From CAZNPL01 sp964574815 (GTDB taxonomy: Bacteria > Planctomycetota > Phycisphaerae > UBA1845): a stretch of 64,000 nucleotides of DNA. Location of the stretch: contig CAZNPL010000035.1 in NCBI GenBank assembly GCA_964574815.1, positions 1 to 64,000 on the forward strand, given 5' to 3'. Numbering within the stretch: position 1 is the first letter of the stretch; each line of letters opens with the position of its first letter. The notes beneath the pieces are model-generated. The model was not told the origin of the DNA. It ran no database searches and saw nothing but the letters and a program-made list of their open reading frames with translations. The position numbers and the translations under genes are program-made. Of this stretch, positions 26,326-35,656 are shown piece by piece.

Positions 26326-28677
26326 ATGAGCTGGCTGCATGGATCCTCGCCCGCGCGGAGACTTTTCCACAAAGCGTTCGTAGCAGGGCTGGCATGCCTG
26401 TTGATGGCGTGCCCCTCGATTTGGATAACCGGCTGCGGCAGCGGTCTTCTTGATCTGGAGGACTACCAGCGCGACCTGCTCGTCGGAGTCATCGCTTACG
26501 CGCTTCTGCAGGATACCCTGAATCAGAGTGCCGATGCCGACCAGGATACCGGCCAACCCGTGCCCGGTCCGCCGGGGCCGGAGGGGCCGCGCGGCGAGCC
26601 CGGACCGGCCGGCCCGGATGGCGAACCGGGACGCGCGGGACCTACGGGACCTGAGGGGCCTCAGGGACCGACCGGGCCTGAGGGGCCTCGGGGGCATCGA
26701 GGTCCGTCGGGGCCGTCCGGCGCAGCCGGACCCACATTGTTTCACATCTTCATCGACGATTTTTTTCGGGCGACAATCACGGGGAGGGGGCGGTTGCCGA
26801 TCGCAGCCCAGAGCATCGAAGAGCCGGCGCTGGGGCTGGCCACGCCGCGCATGAGCGGCGGCAAAAGCGTCGATGCGGTGGCCTACCGTGTTGCGATTCC
26901 GGAGGTGTACGACACCGGGAATGACGTCACGATGCGCATTTTGTTTCATCGAACCGGCGAGTTCGTGAGCGATTGCTTCGTTGTGCGACTTGATGCACGG
27001 CGGCTGCGCGACGGCTCGGCAATCGAGATCTACGGAGAGCCGAGGTGGATTCGCGTGGATGATCGGGGCGACGTCGCGGGGGCGGCGGCTCCTGAAAGCA
27101 TCAGCAGCGGTGGTGATGGTCGGCTCCTGGTTGTGGATATTCCAGTCAACACAATGGCCGGCCTGGATCTCGATAATGATCTGGCGGCCGGTGAGTTGCT
27201 GGCCGTCGAACTGAGTACATACCGGCGGGATGGTTTCGCCTACCAGTTTCTAGGTGTTGAATTCTTCGAATCAGAGCCGGGTACGGCGGCATTAAGCAGC
27301 GCTGCGGTGTTCAGCGCGGAAGAGGACGTTACCTGCGACACTTGTGAGATCGATGCGGATTGCGACGACGGGCTGTGGTGTAACGGGTTGGAGCTGTGCG
27401 CAGGCGGGGCGTGCCGTTCAGGAGAACCGCCTGATTGCGATGACGGCGTGGCATGTACGGAGAATGTGTGCAGCGAGGAACTCGACTCGTGCGTCAACGA
27501 TCCTCAGGATGACCAATGCGACGACGGGCTGTTCTGCAACGGGGCCGAGACGTGTGATCTCGAGCTGGGTTGCCGGTCGGGCGAGGACCCGTGTCCCGGT
27601 CGGTTCTGTGACGAACAGGGCCGGGTTTGCGTGGAGTGCTTCGAGAACGCCGATTGCAGCGACGGGCGGTTCTGCAACGGAGTGGAGCGGTGTATCGACG
27701 GAATCTGTCTGCCGGACGAGGAAGTCGATTGCGACGACGGTATCGCCTGCACGATGGACACGTGCGACGAGTCGGCTAACTCGTGCGTCAACACTCCGTA
27801 CGACGAATATTGCGATGACGGAGTCTTCTGCAATGGGGCGGAAACGTGTGATCCGCAGCTCGGTTGCCAGCCAGGCGTGGATCCGTGCCCCGACCAGTTC
27901 TGCGATGAAGCGGGCGTGTCGTGCGTGAAGTGCTTTGAGAACGCCGACTGCACCGACGAGTTTTTCTGTAACGGGATGGAGATTTGTTCTGACGGCGCCT
28001 GTTTGCCGGGGCCCCCGCCTTGTTCGGACGAAGAGGTGTGTAACGAGGAGCGCGACGAGTGCATTGGTCGCGAGTGCGCGATTGAAACCATCACTTTTGA
28101 ACAGTCCGAACCCGGTACGACCATCTTTGAGGTCTACGGCGACGAGGGCAGCGGACCAATCGGCGTGTTCGGGGCGGATTCGAATCGTGATTCCAACGTA
28201 GCGTTGATCTTCGATTCACGGAATCCGACGGGCGGAGACGCAGACCTGGGTACGCCAAACCAGAGCTTTGGCGGCCCCGGTGTCGGACGGGGAGGTGAAG
28301 AGGGGCAACCGTATGAAAACCCGGTTGCACTCGGCAACGTGCTCATCGTCGACGAAGACCTGAACGGGGTGCCGGATGACTCCGCCGATCGCGGCGCGTT
28401 TCTGGAGCTGGATTTCTCGCTGGTCGACGATGGTGAGGTCACGGTCCTTGGTCTGACCGTGATGGATATCGAAAAGAAACAAAGTCCAAAGGCCGCGGTG
28501 GCGTTTTTCGACGCTTTCGGCGGCATGGTGGCCGAATTCGGACTTCCGCCGACGGGCAACAACGGCGTGGCCGTGATGGATTTCGGCGGCGTTCCCTTGT
28601 CGGATGTCCAGCGAATCAGGGTTGCCCTGAACGGATCGGCAGCCATCGACAACGTGATTTTCAATCCGTGCGAGTGA
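26326..28677 (+). CDS. Collagen-like, Cys-rich repeat lipoprotein
   Basis: A 783-residue protein. ATG 26326 is chosen because GGGAGA precedes it and a signal peptide follows directly; LLMAC and WITGC are both possible lipoboxes. After a short stalk come 18 collagen-type Gly-X-Y triplets (26566-26727), then a beta-rich domain of about 190 residues starting at FHIFIDDFF. Next are Cys-rich repeats of the form CDDGxFCNGxExC and CDDGxACT (about 27340-28075). The last ~200 residues, from TITFEQSEPGTTIFEVYG, look like a beta-sandwich and end IDNVIFNPCE. It is probably a surface-anchored stalk protein with disulfide-rich modules and a possible ligand-binding tip; the function is not known. Confidence 0.72.
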   Translation: MSWLHGSSPARRLFHKAFVAGLACLLMACPSIWITGCGSGLLDLEDYQRDLLVGVIAYALLQDTLNQSADADQDTGQPVPGPPGPEGPRGEPGPAGPDGEPGRAGPTGPEGPQGPTGPEGPRGHRGPSGPSGAAGPTLFHIFIDDFFRATITGRGRLPIAAQSIEEPALGLATPRMSGGKSVDAVAYRVAIPEVYDTGNDVTMRILFHRTGEFVSDCFVVRLDARRLRDGSAIEIYGEPRWIRVDDRGDVAGAAAPESISSGGDGRLLVVDIPVNTMAGLDLDNDLAAGELLAVELSTYRRDGFAYQFLGVEFFESEPGTAALSSAAVFSAEEDVTCDTCEIDADCDDGLWCNGLELCAGGACRSGEPPDCDDGVACTENVCSEELDSCVNDPQDDQCDDGLFCNGAETCDLELGCRSGEDPCPGRFCDEQGRVCVECFENADCSDGRFCNGVERCIDGICLPDEEVDCDDGIACTMDTCDESANSCVNTPYDEYCDDGVFCNGAETCDPQLGCQPGVDPCPDQFCDEAGVSCVKCFENADCTDEFFCNGMEICSDGACLPGPPPCSDEEVCNEERDECIGRECAIETITFEQSEPGTTIFEVYGDEGSGPIGVFGADSNRDSNVALIFDSRNPTGGDADLGTPNQSFGGPGVGRGGEEGQPYENPVALGNVLIVDEDLNGVPDDSADRGAFLELDFSLVDDGEVTVLGLTVMDIEKKQSPKAAVAFFDAFGGMVAEFGLPPTGNNGVAVMDFGGVPLSDVQRIRVALNGSAAIDNVIFNPCE

Positions 28678-28831
28678 CCCATCCGGGTTGGGCGCGTCAC
28701 GCGGTGTGTTCGGCAGCGTTCTTATATCGGCAGACAGCAAGGCCGGCGGGTTCCCACCATGGCCGGCGCTGGCCGCCCCGGGCACTGTTCTTTACGACGA
28801 TGGCATGCTCTCGGGCCTTCCCACAGCCTTG

Positions 28832-29668
28832 TTACTTGGGAGGCCCACCGGCGTCGTCCTCACCAACGCACTCGAGGAGCTCGCCAACGGTGGCATAAAG
28901 CTTCGGGTACTGAGGATCCTGTGGATTCGCTGGATCGCACGCATAGAGATCGGGACGACGGCCAGTGGGTGCCGGCAGGTGATTCAGCACGGCCCTCAGA
29001 CGTCGCAGGCATTCCTCCGCCACGTCGGGGGCGCCCTTCATCGCCGAGTTGACGACGACGACATCGGCCTCGAGCAGGCCGTGATGCGTCGGCTGTAGCA
29101 GGATTCTTGTGGCCAGTTCGTCTCCCAAAGGCGAGTGGATCAAGCCGCGCAGCTCCTGGGCGGTCAGTTCGGATCGTTTCTCACTGGCCCCGTCATCCAT
29201 TTCTTTGTCATCGATGAGCCCGAAAATGTTCTGCGCGAACGCGGCGGTGTCGTTCAGCACGGCGCGGAACGCCTCGGTTGCCTGTGACTTGGTCCTGAAA
29301 ACTTCGTAGATTCTCCGGGGAGAGGGCATGATGAAGATCCGGCGATCGTAAGGATAGGCGCTCCGAAGATCGGGTTCGGCGTCGGCTTCGATGATGACCA
29401 GACCGCGACGATCCGTGGCGTGGATTTGCCCGAGAACATGCGGCAGCACCTCGAACGCCCGGCCCTGGTCGTAGCGCACCCAGCGGGCGCTGGCAACGCC
29501 GCAGTCCGCGCGTGAGACGGGTTTATCAAGCGGCTGCTTGTCGCCCTTGACTGTTGCCAGGCGCAGGTAATGGGGCCGCCGAGACACGCAGCAGCGGATG
29601 ATCTGCTCGATCAACGCGCTTTTGCCGCAACGTCGAGGCCCGCTCACAAAGAGGACGATCAATGCCAT
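28832..29668 (-). CDS. P-loop NTPase of unknown function
   Basis: A 278-residue protein with a clear Walker A motif at the N-terminus (FVSGPRRCGKSALIEQII, GPRRCGKS at about residues 9-16) and a probable Walker B strand (GLVIIEADAE). The organisation resembles small GTP/ATP-binding proteins of the MobB or kinase-like type, but I recognise no family. The C-terminal half is alpha-helical and charged. A hairpin (28813-28846, GGGCC..TCCCA with TGGGA..GGCCC) straddles the stop codon and could serve as terminator. Convergent with the collagen-like gene. Confidence 0.68.
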   Translation of the reverse strand: MALIVLFVSGPRRCGKSALIEQIIRCCVSRRPHYLRLATVKGDKQPLDKPVSRADCGVASARWVRYDQGRAFEVLPHVLGQIHATDRRGLVIIEADAEPDLRSAYPYDRRIFIMPSPRRIYEVFRTKSQATEAFRAVLNDTAAFAQNIFGLIDDKEMDDGASEKRSELTAQELRGLIHSPLGDELATRILLQPTHHGLLEADVVVVNSAMKGAPDVAEECLRRLRAVLNHLPAPTGRRPDLYACDPANPQDPQYPKLYATVGELLECVGEDDAGGPPK

Positions 29669-29867
29669 TGGAAGGGCTCACCCGCTCCTTTGCGGACAAC
29701 CGTCTCCGGGTGCGATCGCCGCAGTCAATTCTAGGCCGCCGACTCGGACGAGACTACGCGCACAAGTCGCGTAACGCTTGTTTCTGGTCCGGCACGTGAG
29801 GAACGCGGCCCGGTAGTCGATCGCCGTGGCGTGGCGTTCGAGTGGATAGTGGATAGATTCCATCCCC

Positions 29868-30461
29868 TCAACGCCGCGGCACGATCTTTTCATCGGTCCT
29901 GGGCAAGGCGACCAGCAGCTCGACTTCGCCGACGGATCGATCAAGCAAGCGGGCAATCTGTGACGCCGAGCGTCCTTCATGATGAAGTTGAAGGGCCCGC
30001 TCCCGCCACGAGTCCCGGTTGGGATCGGCGACCCGGCCGTGAACATCCCCGCTATCATCAACCGTCGTGTCGATCGTGGGCGAACCGGTTGCCTGACGCA
30101 GGAGTCGCTCCAGGCGGGCGATTCTGTCGTCCGCGTCGGCAATCACGCGCTCCAGCTTGACGAATTTCGTGTCGAGTTGTGCGTTCACTTCCTTGGCCAA
30201 CTGCTCAAGTTGGAGCATCACATCGGTCACTTCCGCCTGCACGGCGCGCTCCTCCTTGATGCGCGCTACCTGCTCGCGGGCGTATGCTTTGGGAGATGGG
30301 CCGCCATCGCGCCGGCGGCGCGCGCCGGCGAGGAGCGTCAACGCCGTCAGAACGGCGACCACTGCCAGCAGAGCCACCTGACCATTGCTGATCGAGCCTG
30401 CTGCCAGCAGTTTGTTGATGCTCGCGAAACACGAAAGATCTGACGTCACGTGGACCTCCAT
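29868..30461 (-). CDS. Membrane-anchored coiled-coil protein with C-terminal HTH-like segment
   Basis: About 197 residues from ATG 30461 (AAGG upstream). A membrane segment at about residues 25-45 (VALLAVVAVLTALTLLAG) is followed by RRRRDGG and a long charged helix (about 55-125, EQVARIKEERAVQAEVTDVM) likely to form a coiled coil. The C-terminal RALQLHHEGRSASQIARLLD with SVGEVELLVAL reads as a helix-turn-helix. This layout is like DUF6115/DUF2802-type proteins; the role is unknown. It lies 61 nt downstream of larC on the same strand and could be cotranscribed. Confidence 0.62.
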   Translation of the reverse strand: MEVHVTSDLSCFASINKLLAAGSISNGQVALLAVVAVLTALTLLAGARRRRDGGPSPKAYAREQVARIKEERAVQAEVTDVMLQLEQLAKEVNAQLDTKFVKLERVIADADDRIARLERLLRQATGSPTIDTTVDDSGDVHGRVADPNRDSWRERALQLHHEGRSASQIARLLDRSVGEVELLVALPRTDEKIVPRR

Positions 30462-30522
30462 GTCCTTCGACCTTGCCGGCGCTGAATGGTGCGCCCGAGA
30501 AGCCATCAAATTGGCAACGCGG

Positions 30523-31713
30523 TCAACTCACTCCGGGCGTTCTCTGCGTTCTCCATGACGCCATCGCCTCGGCCATGACCTGCCGCAACGGCGCCTCGTG
30601 CTGCCGGGCGGCCTGTCGGCAGTCATCGTACTCCGGGGCAGCCGTGATAACCTGCCCGGAACGGGCGCCGACCTTGATCCGAATCGGTCCGTAGCGCGTC
30701 TCGACGTTCTGAATGGTGCGTTCCAGCTTCGATCGGACGGCCTCGTGGCGGCGGATGCCAAAGGTCGTCGTCTCAGTGAAAATGACCTCCTCCAATTCGG
30801 CGACGCGCTCTACCTCGGTCAGCACCGTCAGCAGCAGGCCCGGGCGAGACTTCTTCATGTGTATCGGCAGGCAGTAGGCGTCGAGTGCACCCGCCGCGAG
30901 CAGTCGGTCGAGCGTGTGGCCCAGCACCTCGCCGGTGGCGTCGTCGATGTTGGCCTCCAGGACGACGATTCGGTCAGTTTGTGCCAGCGGGGCCTGGGAC
31001 CCGATCAGGACGCGCAGGATGTTGGGCCGCCCTCGGCCCGGGCGGCTTCCAACGCCCATCCCGATCCGCTCGATCCGCATGGCCGGCAGCGGGCCGTAGG
31101 ATTGGGCGAATTCGGTCAGGAGGGCGGCTCCGGTCGGTGTTGTGAGCTCGCCGGGCTCGCCGCAGTCGGCAATCGGGACGCCCTTGAGCAGCAACGCTGT
31201 CGCGGGGGCCGGGACGGGAAGCACGCCGTGCTCGCATGTGACCGTGCCACTGCCCAGCGGGACCGGTGAGCAGACGACGCCCTCGATGCCGAGTCGCTCG
31301 AGACCCCAGCAGGCCCCGACTATGTCGACGATGGCGTCGACGCCGCCGACCTCGTGGAAGTGGACCTGCTCCACCGAGCAGCCGTGGACACGGGCCTCCG
31401 CGTTGGCGAGTCGCTCGAACACCGCGATGGCCCGCGCGGTTACAGTATCGGAGAGCTTCGCCTTCTCGATGATGTCCCGAATATCGCTCAGATGGCGGGG
31501 CGGCTGCCGCGCATCCTTGTCGAGATCGACACGGACACGCGTGGCTGCCAGCGCCTTCTCGCACGCCTTCTCGGCCGACAGGTGGTACCCCTCGACCGGG
31601 AGCCGCTTGAGCGCGCTACGTAGCTCGTCGGCGTCGAGTCCGGCGTCGACGAGCGCAGCGAGGATCATGTCCCCGGCGGCCCCGCTGAAACAGTCGAAAT
31701 ATGCGATGGTCAC
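30523..31713 (-). CDS. larC: Nickel-pincer cofactor biosynthesis protein LarC
   Basis: A 396-residue protein of the LarC (UPF0272) family, full length. Diagnostic motifs are the N-terminal YFDCFSGAAGDMILAAL, HFHEVGGVDAIVDIVG, PVPAPATALLLKG, TPTGAALL and GVGSRPGRGRPNILRVLIG. LarC inserts nickel into the pyridinium dithiocarboxylate mononucleotide to make the cofactor of lactate racemase-type enzymes. The C-terminal half, often produced by a programmed frameshift in lactobacilli, is here in one continuous frame. larA, larB and larE are not in the window, as is common for scattered larC genes. Start ATG 31713 directly gives the conserved MTIAYFD. Confidence 0.92.
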   Translation of the reverse strand: MTIAYFDCFSGAAGDMILAALVDAGLDADELRSALKRLPVEGYHLSAEKACEKALAATRVRVDLDKDARQPPRHLSDIRDIIEKAKLSDTVTARAIAVFERLANAEARVHGCSVEQVHFHEVGGVDAIVDIVGACWGLERLGIEGVVCSPVPLGSGTVTCEHGVLPVPAPATALLLKGVPIADCGEPGELTTPTGAALLTEFAQSYGPLPAMRIERIGMGVGSRPGRGRPNILRVLIGSQAPLAQTDRIVVLEANIDDATGEVLGHTLDRLLAAGALDAYCLPIHMKKSRPGLLLTVLTEVERVAELEEVIFTETTTFGIRRHEAVRSKLERTIQNVETRYGPIRIKVGARSGQVITAAPEYDDCRQAARQHEAPLRQVMAEAMASWRTQRTPGVS

Positions 31714-32061
31714 TTGTATATACCTTCAGGCGGGGGCGAGCCCCGTGCCCTATGGCCGTCCAGTCGGGCTGGGTTGCCAGTTTAACCGGCTTGAGGCGGT
31801 TACTCAAAGACGGATCACGTGGACGGCAGCGGAAGATTGTTTGCCCAACCGGCACCTGCGCGATGGGGTCTTTGGTTGTCCTCGGCTCGGCGGGAGTCCT
31901 GCCCTCCCTTCGCGAGGCGGGCGTCGGCCCTTTCGGTTTGATGACCCCTCGTTCGCTCGCCTCCGTGGTGATCTCGACAATAATGGTCTGCGCGGGCATG
32001 ATAATGGATTCGGGCCCGGACGAGTCGTTGAACATGGGGTGCAGCGAGATCTTGCTCGGAC
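31714..32061. other. Divergent region between larC and the GreA-family gene
   Basis: No gene is firmly supported. A minus-strand frame starting at an ATG near 31,999 (MPAQTIIVEITTE) has GC-rich third positions but lacks a known family and would run about 100 bp into larC in another frame, so I leave it uncalled. No clear promoter is seen. Confidence 0.4.
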
Positions 32062-34257
32062 ATGCAAACTGACGCCATCTTACAACTGATCAGTTCGGGG
32101 AACGTCGAGGTCCCCGAGCAGGAGTGGATGCAGGTCGTCGAGCGCGGCGACAGCGGGGCGGATGACTTTCTGGAGCTCCAGCCGGTGCTCGAGGCGCTCG
32201 TGGCCAATGACCGGAACGATGTCGCCGAATCGCTGGCCTGGGCCGCGGTCGAGGCGCTCAAGGAGCGCGGCTCGGCTGCGGACGCCCTGACCATCGGTAA
32301 AACATTTCTTTTGCTGCTGCCCCGTAGTGGGGACCTCCGAGGCCTGGTCTGCGATTTGTACCTGGAGGTATACGCCGATCGGGCCGGACTCGATACCCTC
32401 ATGGATGAGGCGGGCATCGCAGGCGGACGGCCACCGCGGCGGGCCATTCGAACCTTGGACGTGTGCCTCAATCTGGAGCCGGGGTCGTACCTGGTGGGCC
32501 GGCACGAGGACTCGGCGGCGCGCGTTGAAGCGGTCGATCGGGATACCTGGACCGTGAGGATCACCGGCGGCAACGGTTCCGAGACATTGGATCCCGTCGA
32601 GTGCGCCGATCGATTTGCGGTGGCGGACGAGAGCGATTTTCGCGTGATGATGCAGTTCGATGCGCAAGGGCTGCGCAACTTGGCCGCCGAGCGACCAGCC
32701 GATCTGATCGAAGAAATCCTGCAGACGCGCAGCGGGCCCGTGGATCACGAGGAACTCGAGAGAATCGTGACGCCGCGCATCGTGGACCCTTCGGATTGGT
32801 CAAAATGGTGGTCCAAGGCCAGAACGGCGCTGAAGCGCACCCCTCACGTCAAGATCGAGGGAAGATCGCCTTACATTCTTGAATACGTGGATGAGGCCGC
32901 CACCCTGGAGCAGGAGTTCGAACAACGGTTTTCGAAACTGCGATCCGCGGCGCGGCAGTGGGATGCGGTCGCAGAGTACCTGCGCGACTGCAGGACGCAC
33001 AAACACACGCCGGATAAGGAGATGCTCGGGCGACTGCGACAGTCCGTGGCCCGCAAAGCCAGGCGGCTGGAATCCGGAGCAGGAAACGCCGCCCTGCCGG
33101 AGCGGATCGTCGAGTGGCAGCTCGGGGAGTTGATTGGCGAGGGAAACGCCGACCGTGCCGCGGTTGAACTGCTGGCAAACTCGGCGAATCCGGCAAGTCT
33201 GATTCGAGCCTGTGACTCGCCAGCACTTTGGGAGTTTGCCTGCGACTGCTTGGAAAAAGCGCGGCCTGAAGAGTGGTGCGACTTGGTCACCCGGCTCTTC
33301 CCTGCGGCGCCGCAAGGAGCGTGCGATAACCTGGCGGATCGGATCGAACGATCCAATCACGTCGATGAGAAGATCGAGCAGATCACCACGACGATTTGGT
33401 CCGATGCGGTCGGAAGCTGCGAGGCGCTTTGCTGGCTGTGGGACAAGGGGCTCACTCGGCCACGCTGGCAAGGCACGCCGGCAGTGACAGTCCTCTCGAA
33501 GTTGCTCTGGCTCCTCGGTGAGATTCAGCGCAACGACTCCGTGACTGCAGCACAAACCCGGGATGTTCGGGCGGCCGTACGTTCCACGCTGGCGGCTCGA
33601 AAGTACGAAAGGTTCATGGAATGCTTGGCCGGTATTGAGCCGGGCATGGCGTCGGCCCTGCGAACTCAGATTCAACGGCTGGACAACCTTGGCCGCAACG
33701 TCCATGAGGATCTGCTCAACCGCATTCGGCGGCGCTTTCCGCAACTGTGGGTTCGAAAGCAGAAGCCGATGTGGGAGGAAGACACGCTTTACTCGACGGA
33801 GGAGGGAATGGCCCGCTGGGACGCCGAGATTCAAGAGCTGGTCAACGTCAAGATGCGGGAGAATGCGAAGGCCATCGGCGCGGCGGCCGAGAAGGGCGAC
33901 TTGAGCGAGAATTCGGAATACAAGTTCGCACTGGAGGAACGCGACCTTCTGCGCGCCCGGCTTGCTCATATGCAGGAGCAACGCTCCAAGGCCCAGCGCA
34001 TCATGCCCGAGCAGGTGCCCACGAATCACGTCAGCGTGGGAGCGAAAGTGCTGTTTCGACACGTCGAAAACGGTGAGACCTTCGAGGCCACTTTCCTGGG
34101 GCCGTTCGAGGCCTCCGCAGAGCAGCGCATTTACAACTACAAGTCGCCGCTGGGCCAGGGGGTCATGGGCCGCCGCGTGGGGGATGTGGTCGAGCTGCCT
34201 CTGACCGATCCGCCGGGCGCCTACGAGATCGTTTCGATCAAGAGCTGGGACGCCTGA
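32062..34257 (+). CDS. Long GreA/GreB-family transcription factor with large N-terminal helical domain
   Basis: A 731-residue protein; classical GreA has about 158. The last ~160 residues are GreA-like: LYSTEEGMARWDAEIQEL starts the coiled coil, KGDLSENSEYKFALEER is the tip with the conserved Asp and Glu that place Mg2+ in the polymerase active site, and the C-terminal globular domain reads VGAKVLFRHVENGETFEATFLG through PLGQGVMGRRVGDVV. About 570 residues of mostly alpha-helical sequence precede it, possibly TPR-like. Large versions of this kind appear to be typical of Planctomycetes. It probably rescues backtracked RNA polymerase by transcript cleavage. ATG 32062 has no strong ribosome binding site. 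Confidence 0.83.
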   Translation: MQTDAILQLISSGNVEVPEQEWMQVVERGDSGADDFLELQPVLEALVANDRNDVAESLAWAAVEALKERGSAADALTIGKTFLLLLPRSGDLRGLVCDLYLEVYADRAGLDTLMDEAGIAGGRPPRRAIRTLDVCLNLEPGSYLVGRHEDSAARVEAVDRDTWTVRITGGNGSETLDPVECADRFAVADESDFRVMMQFDAQGLRNLAAERPADLIEEILQTRSGPVDHEELERIVTPRIVDPSDWSKWWSKARTALKRTPHVKIEGRSPYILEYVDEAATLEQEFEQRFSKLRSAARQWDAVAEYLRDCRTHKHTPDKEMLGRLRQSVARKARRLESGAGNAALPERIVEWQLGELIGEGNADRAAVELLANSANPASLIRACDSPALWEFACDCLEKARPEEWCDLVTRLFPAAPQGACDNLADRIERSNHVDEKIEQITTTIWSDAVGSCEALCWLWDKGLTRPRWQGTPAVTVLSKLLWLLGEIQRNDSVTAAQTRDVRAAVRSTLAARKYERFMECLAGIEPGMASALRTQIQRLDNLGRNVHEDLLNRIRRRFPQLWVRKQKPMWEEDTLYSTEEGMARWDAEIQELVNVKMRENAKAIGAAAEKGDLSENSEYKFALEERDLLRARLAHMQEQRSKAQRIMPEQVPTNHVSVGAKVLFRHVENGETFEATFLGPFEASAEQRIYNYKSPLGQGVMGRRVGDVVELPLTDPPGAYEIVSIKSWDA

Positions 34258-34353
34258 CGGGCGGCAACGTCGGAGTTGCCTCACCGGCCCGGGGAGCAGT
34301 GTCCCGCGGGGACCGGGGCATACTGATCGTGTTCTGCCGGCCCCACGTCAGGG

Positions 34354-34362
34354 TGGTATAAT
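34354..34362 (+). promoter_or_regulatory. Candidate extended -10 promoter for the radical SAM gene
   Basis: TGGTATAAT (34354-34362) is a perfect extended -10 element; a -35 box is weak. A start at about 34369 would leave a leader of about 29 nt before ATG 34398. Confidence 0.5.
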
Positions 34363-34397
34363 CCTCAGAACGTTCCCAGATACGGTGGATTTCGATC

Positions 34398-35516
34398 ATG
34401 TCTGAGCAAACGAGTCTAAAAACGTTGTTGGCCGAAAACACGATGGACTCCGCGCCGGAGCTGGCCTTCGCAGAGCCCGACGGGGCGATTCGATGCGTCG
34501 CATGCGGGCATCGTTGCAAGGTGCATGAGGGCAAGAGCGGCGTCTGCCGCGTGCGCTTCAACGAGGGCGGGCGGCTGAGGGTCCCTGCCGGATACGTCGC
34601 CGGGCTCCAGATCGACCCGATCGAAAAGAAACCCTTTTACCACGCTTTTCCGGGGCGAGACGCCCTCTCGTTCGGCATGCTGGGTTGCGACTTTCACTGC
34701 AGTTACTGTCAAAACTGGGTTTCGAGTCAGACTTTGCGAGACGACAAGGCCGTCGCGCTTCCGCGGTTCTGCGACGCGGAACAACTCGTCAGCGCCGCGG
34801 AGGAAAGCGGCGTGCCCGTCATCGTCAGCACGTACAACGAGCCGCTGATCACTGCGGACTGGGCGATGATGGTATTCAGGCCGGCGAGCGAACGGGGCAT
34901 TCGATGCGGATTCGTGAGCAATGGCAACGCCACGCCGGAGGTTCTCGACTACATTCGACCCTGCGTTGATCTCTACAAGGTGGACCTTAAGAGTTTCAAC
35001 GACCGCAACTATCGGCGGCTGGGGGGCGCCCTGGACAACGTCCTGGAGACGATCCGCCTGCTCAAGAGAATGGATTTCTGGGTGGAGATCGTGACGCTGG
35101 TCGTGCCAGGGTTCAATGACTCCGACGAGGAGCTCAAGCAGATCGCCGGGTTCGTCGCGGAGGTCTCGCCCGATATTCCGTGGCACGTCACGGCGTTCCA
35201 TCCGGACTACAAGATGACGGACAACGGACGAACGCCGTCGGCAACGTTGGCGCGGGCTTACGAGATCGGCGAATCAGCGGGTTTGCGCTTCGTGTATGCA
35301 GGGAACCTTCCGGGCGGCGTCGGAGAGCGAGAGCACACGTATTGTCCGGCATGCCGCGCCGTGCTGATCCGTCGCCTCGGGTTCCATGTCGTGGAGAATC
35401 GCATGCGGGGCGCGACCTGTCCGGAATGCAACGCGACCATTCCGGGTGTGTGGGAAACCACAAACCGCGGTTCGTACGGCGGCACTCACTCCCCGCGCGC
35501 GGGCGGCGGCGGGTGA
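34398..35516 (+). CDS. amrS: AmmeMemoRadiSam-system radical SAM enzyme
   Basis: A 372-residue protein. The radical SAM cluster motif is CDFHCSYC (C-x3-C-x2-C), preceded by the family's GKSGVCRVRFNEGG and GLQIDPIEKKPFYH and followed by VSTYNEPLI and LYKVDLKSFNDRNYRRLGG. The C-terminus has a zinc-ribbon-like part (YCPACRAVL and GATCPECNATIPGVW). This is the PflA-like AmrS component of the AmmeMemoRadiSam system, whose partner is an AMMECR1/MEMO protein; no such partner is visible in this window. ATG 34398 lies just after a candidate extended -10 promoter. Its substrate is unknown. Confidence 0.88.
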   Translation: MSEQTSLKTLLAENTMDSAPELAFAEPDGAIRCVACGHRCKVHEGKSGVCRVRFNEGGRLRVPAGYVAGLQIDPIEKKPFYHAFPGRDALSFGMLGCDFHCSYCQNWVSSQTLRDDKAVALPRFCDAEQLVSAAEESGVPVIVSTYNEPLITADWAMMVFRPASERGIRCGFVSNGNATPEVLDYIRPCVDLYKVDLKSFNDRNYRRLGGALDNVLETIRLLKRMDFWVEIVTLVVPGFNDSDEELKQIAGFVAEVSPDIPWHVTAFHPDYKMTDNGRTPSATLARAYEIGESAGLRFVYAGNLPGGVGEREHTYCPACRAVLIRRLGFHVVENRMRGATCPECNATIPGVWETTNRGSYGGTHSPRAGGGG

Positions 35517-35656
35517 ATTTGGCGCTGACGGCGTGGATCGACTAAGATCAACGGACGCGCGTGCGTGTGGCAGCGGGACAAATTGAGCGCGTGCACGCAG
35601 CGGCATAAACTGTTGGATTGTCCTGGTATCTCGATGATGCGAGAGAGATTGGCAGC

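Noticed and set aside
31616..32035. Minus-strand frame with MPAQTIIVEITTE upstream of larC
   Set aside because: Codon composition is plausible, but it overlaps the well-supported larC start by about 100 bp in another frame and matches no family I know.
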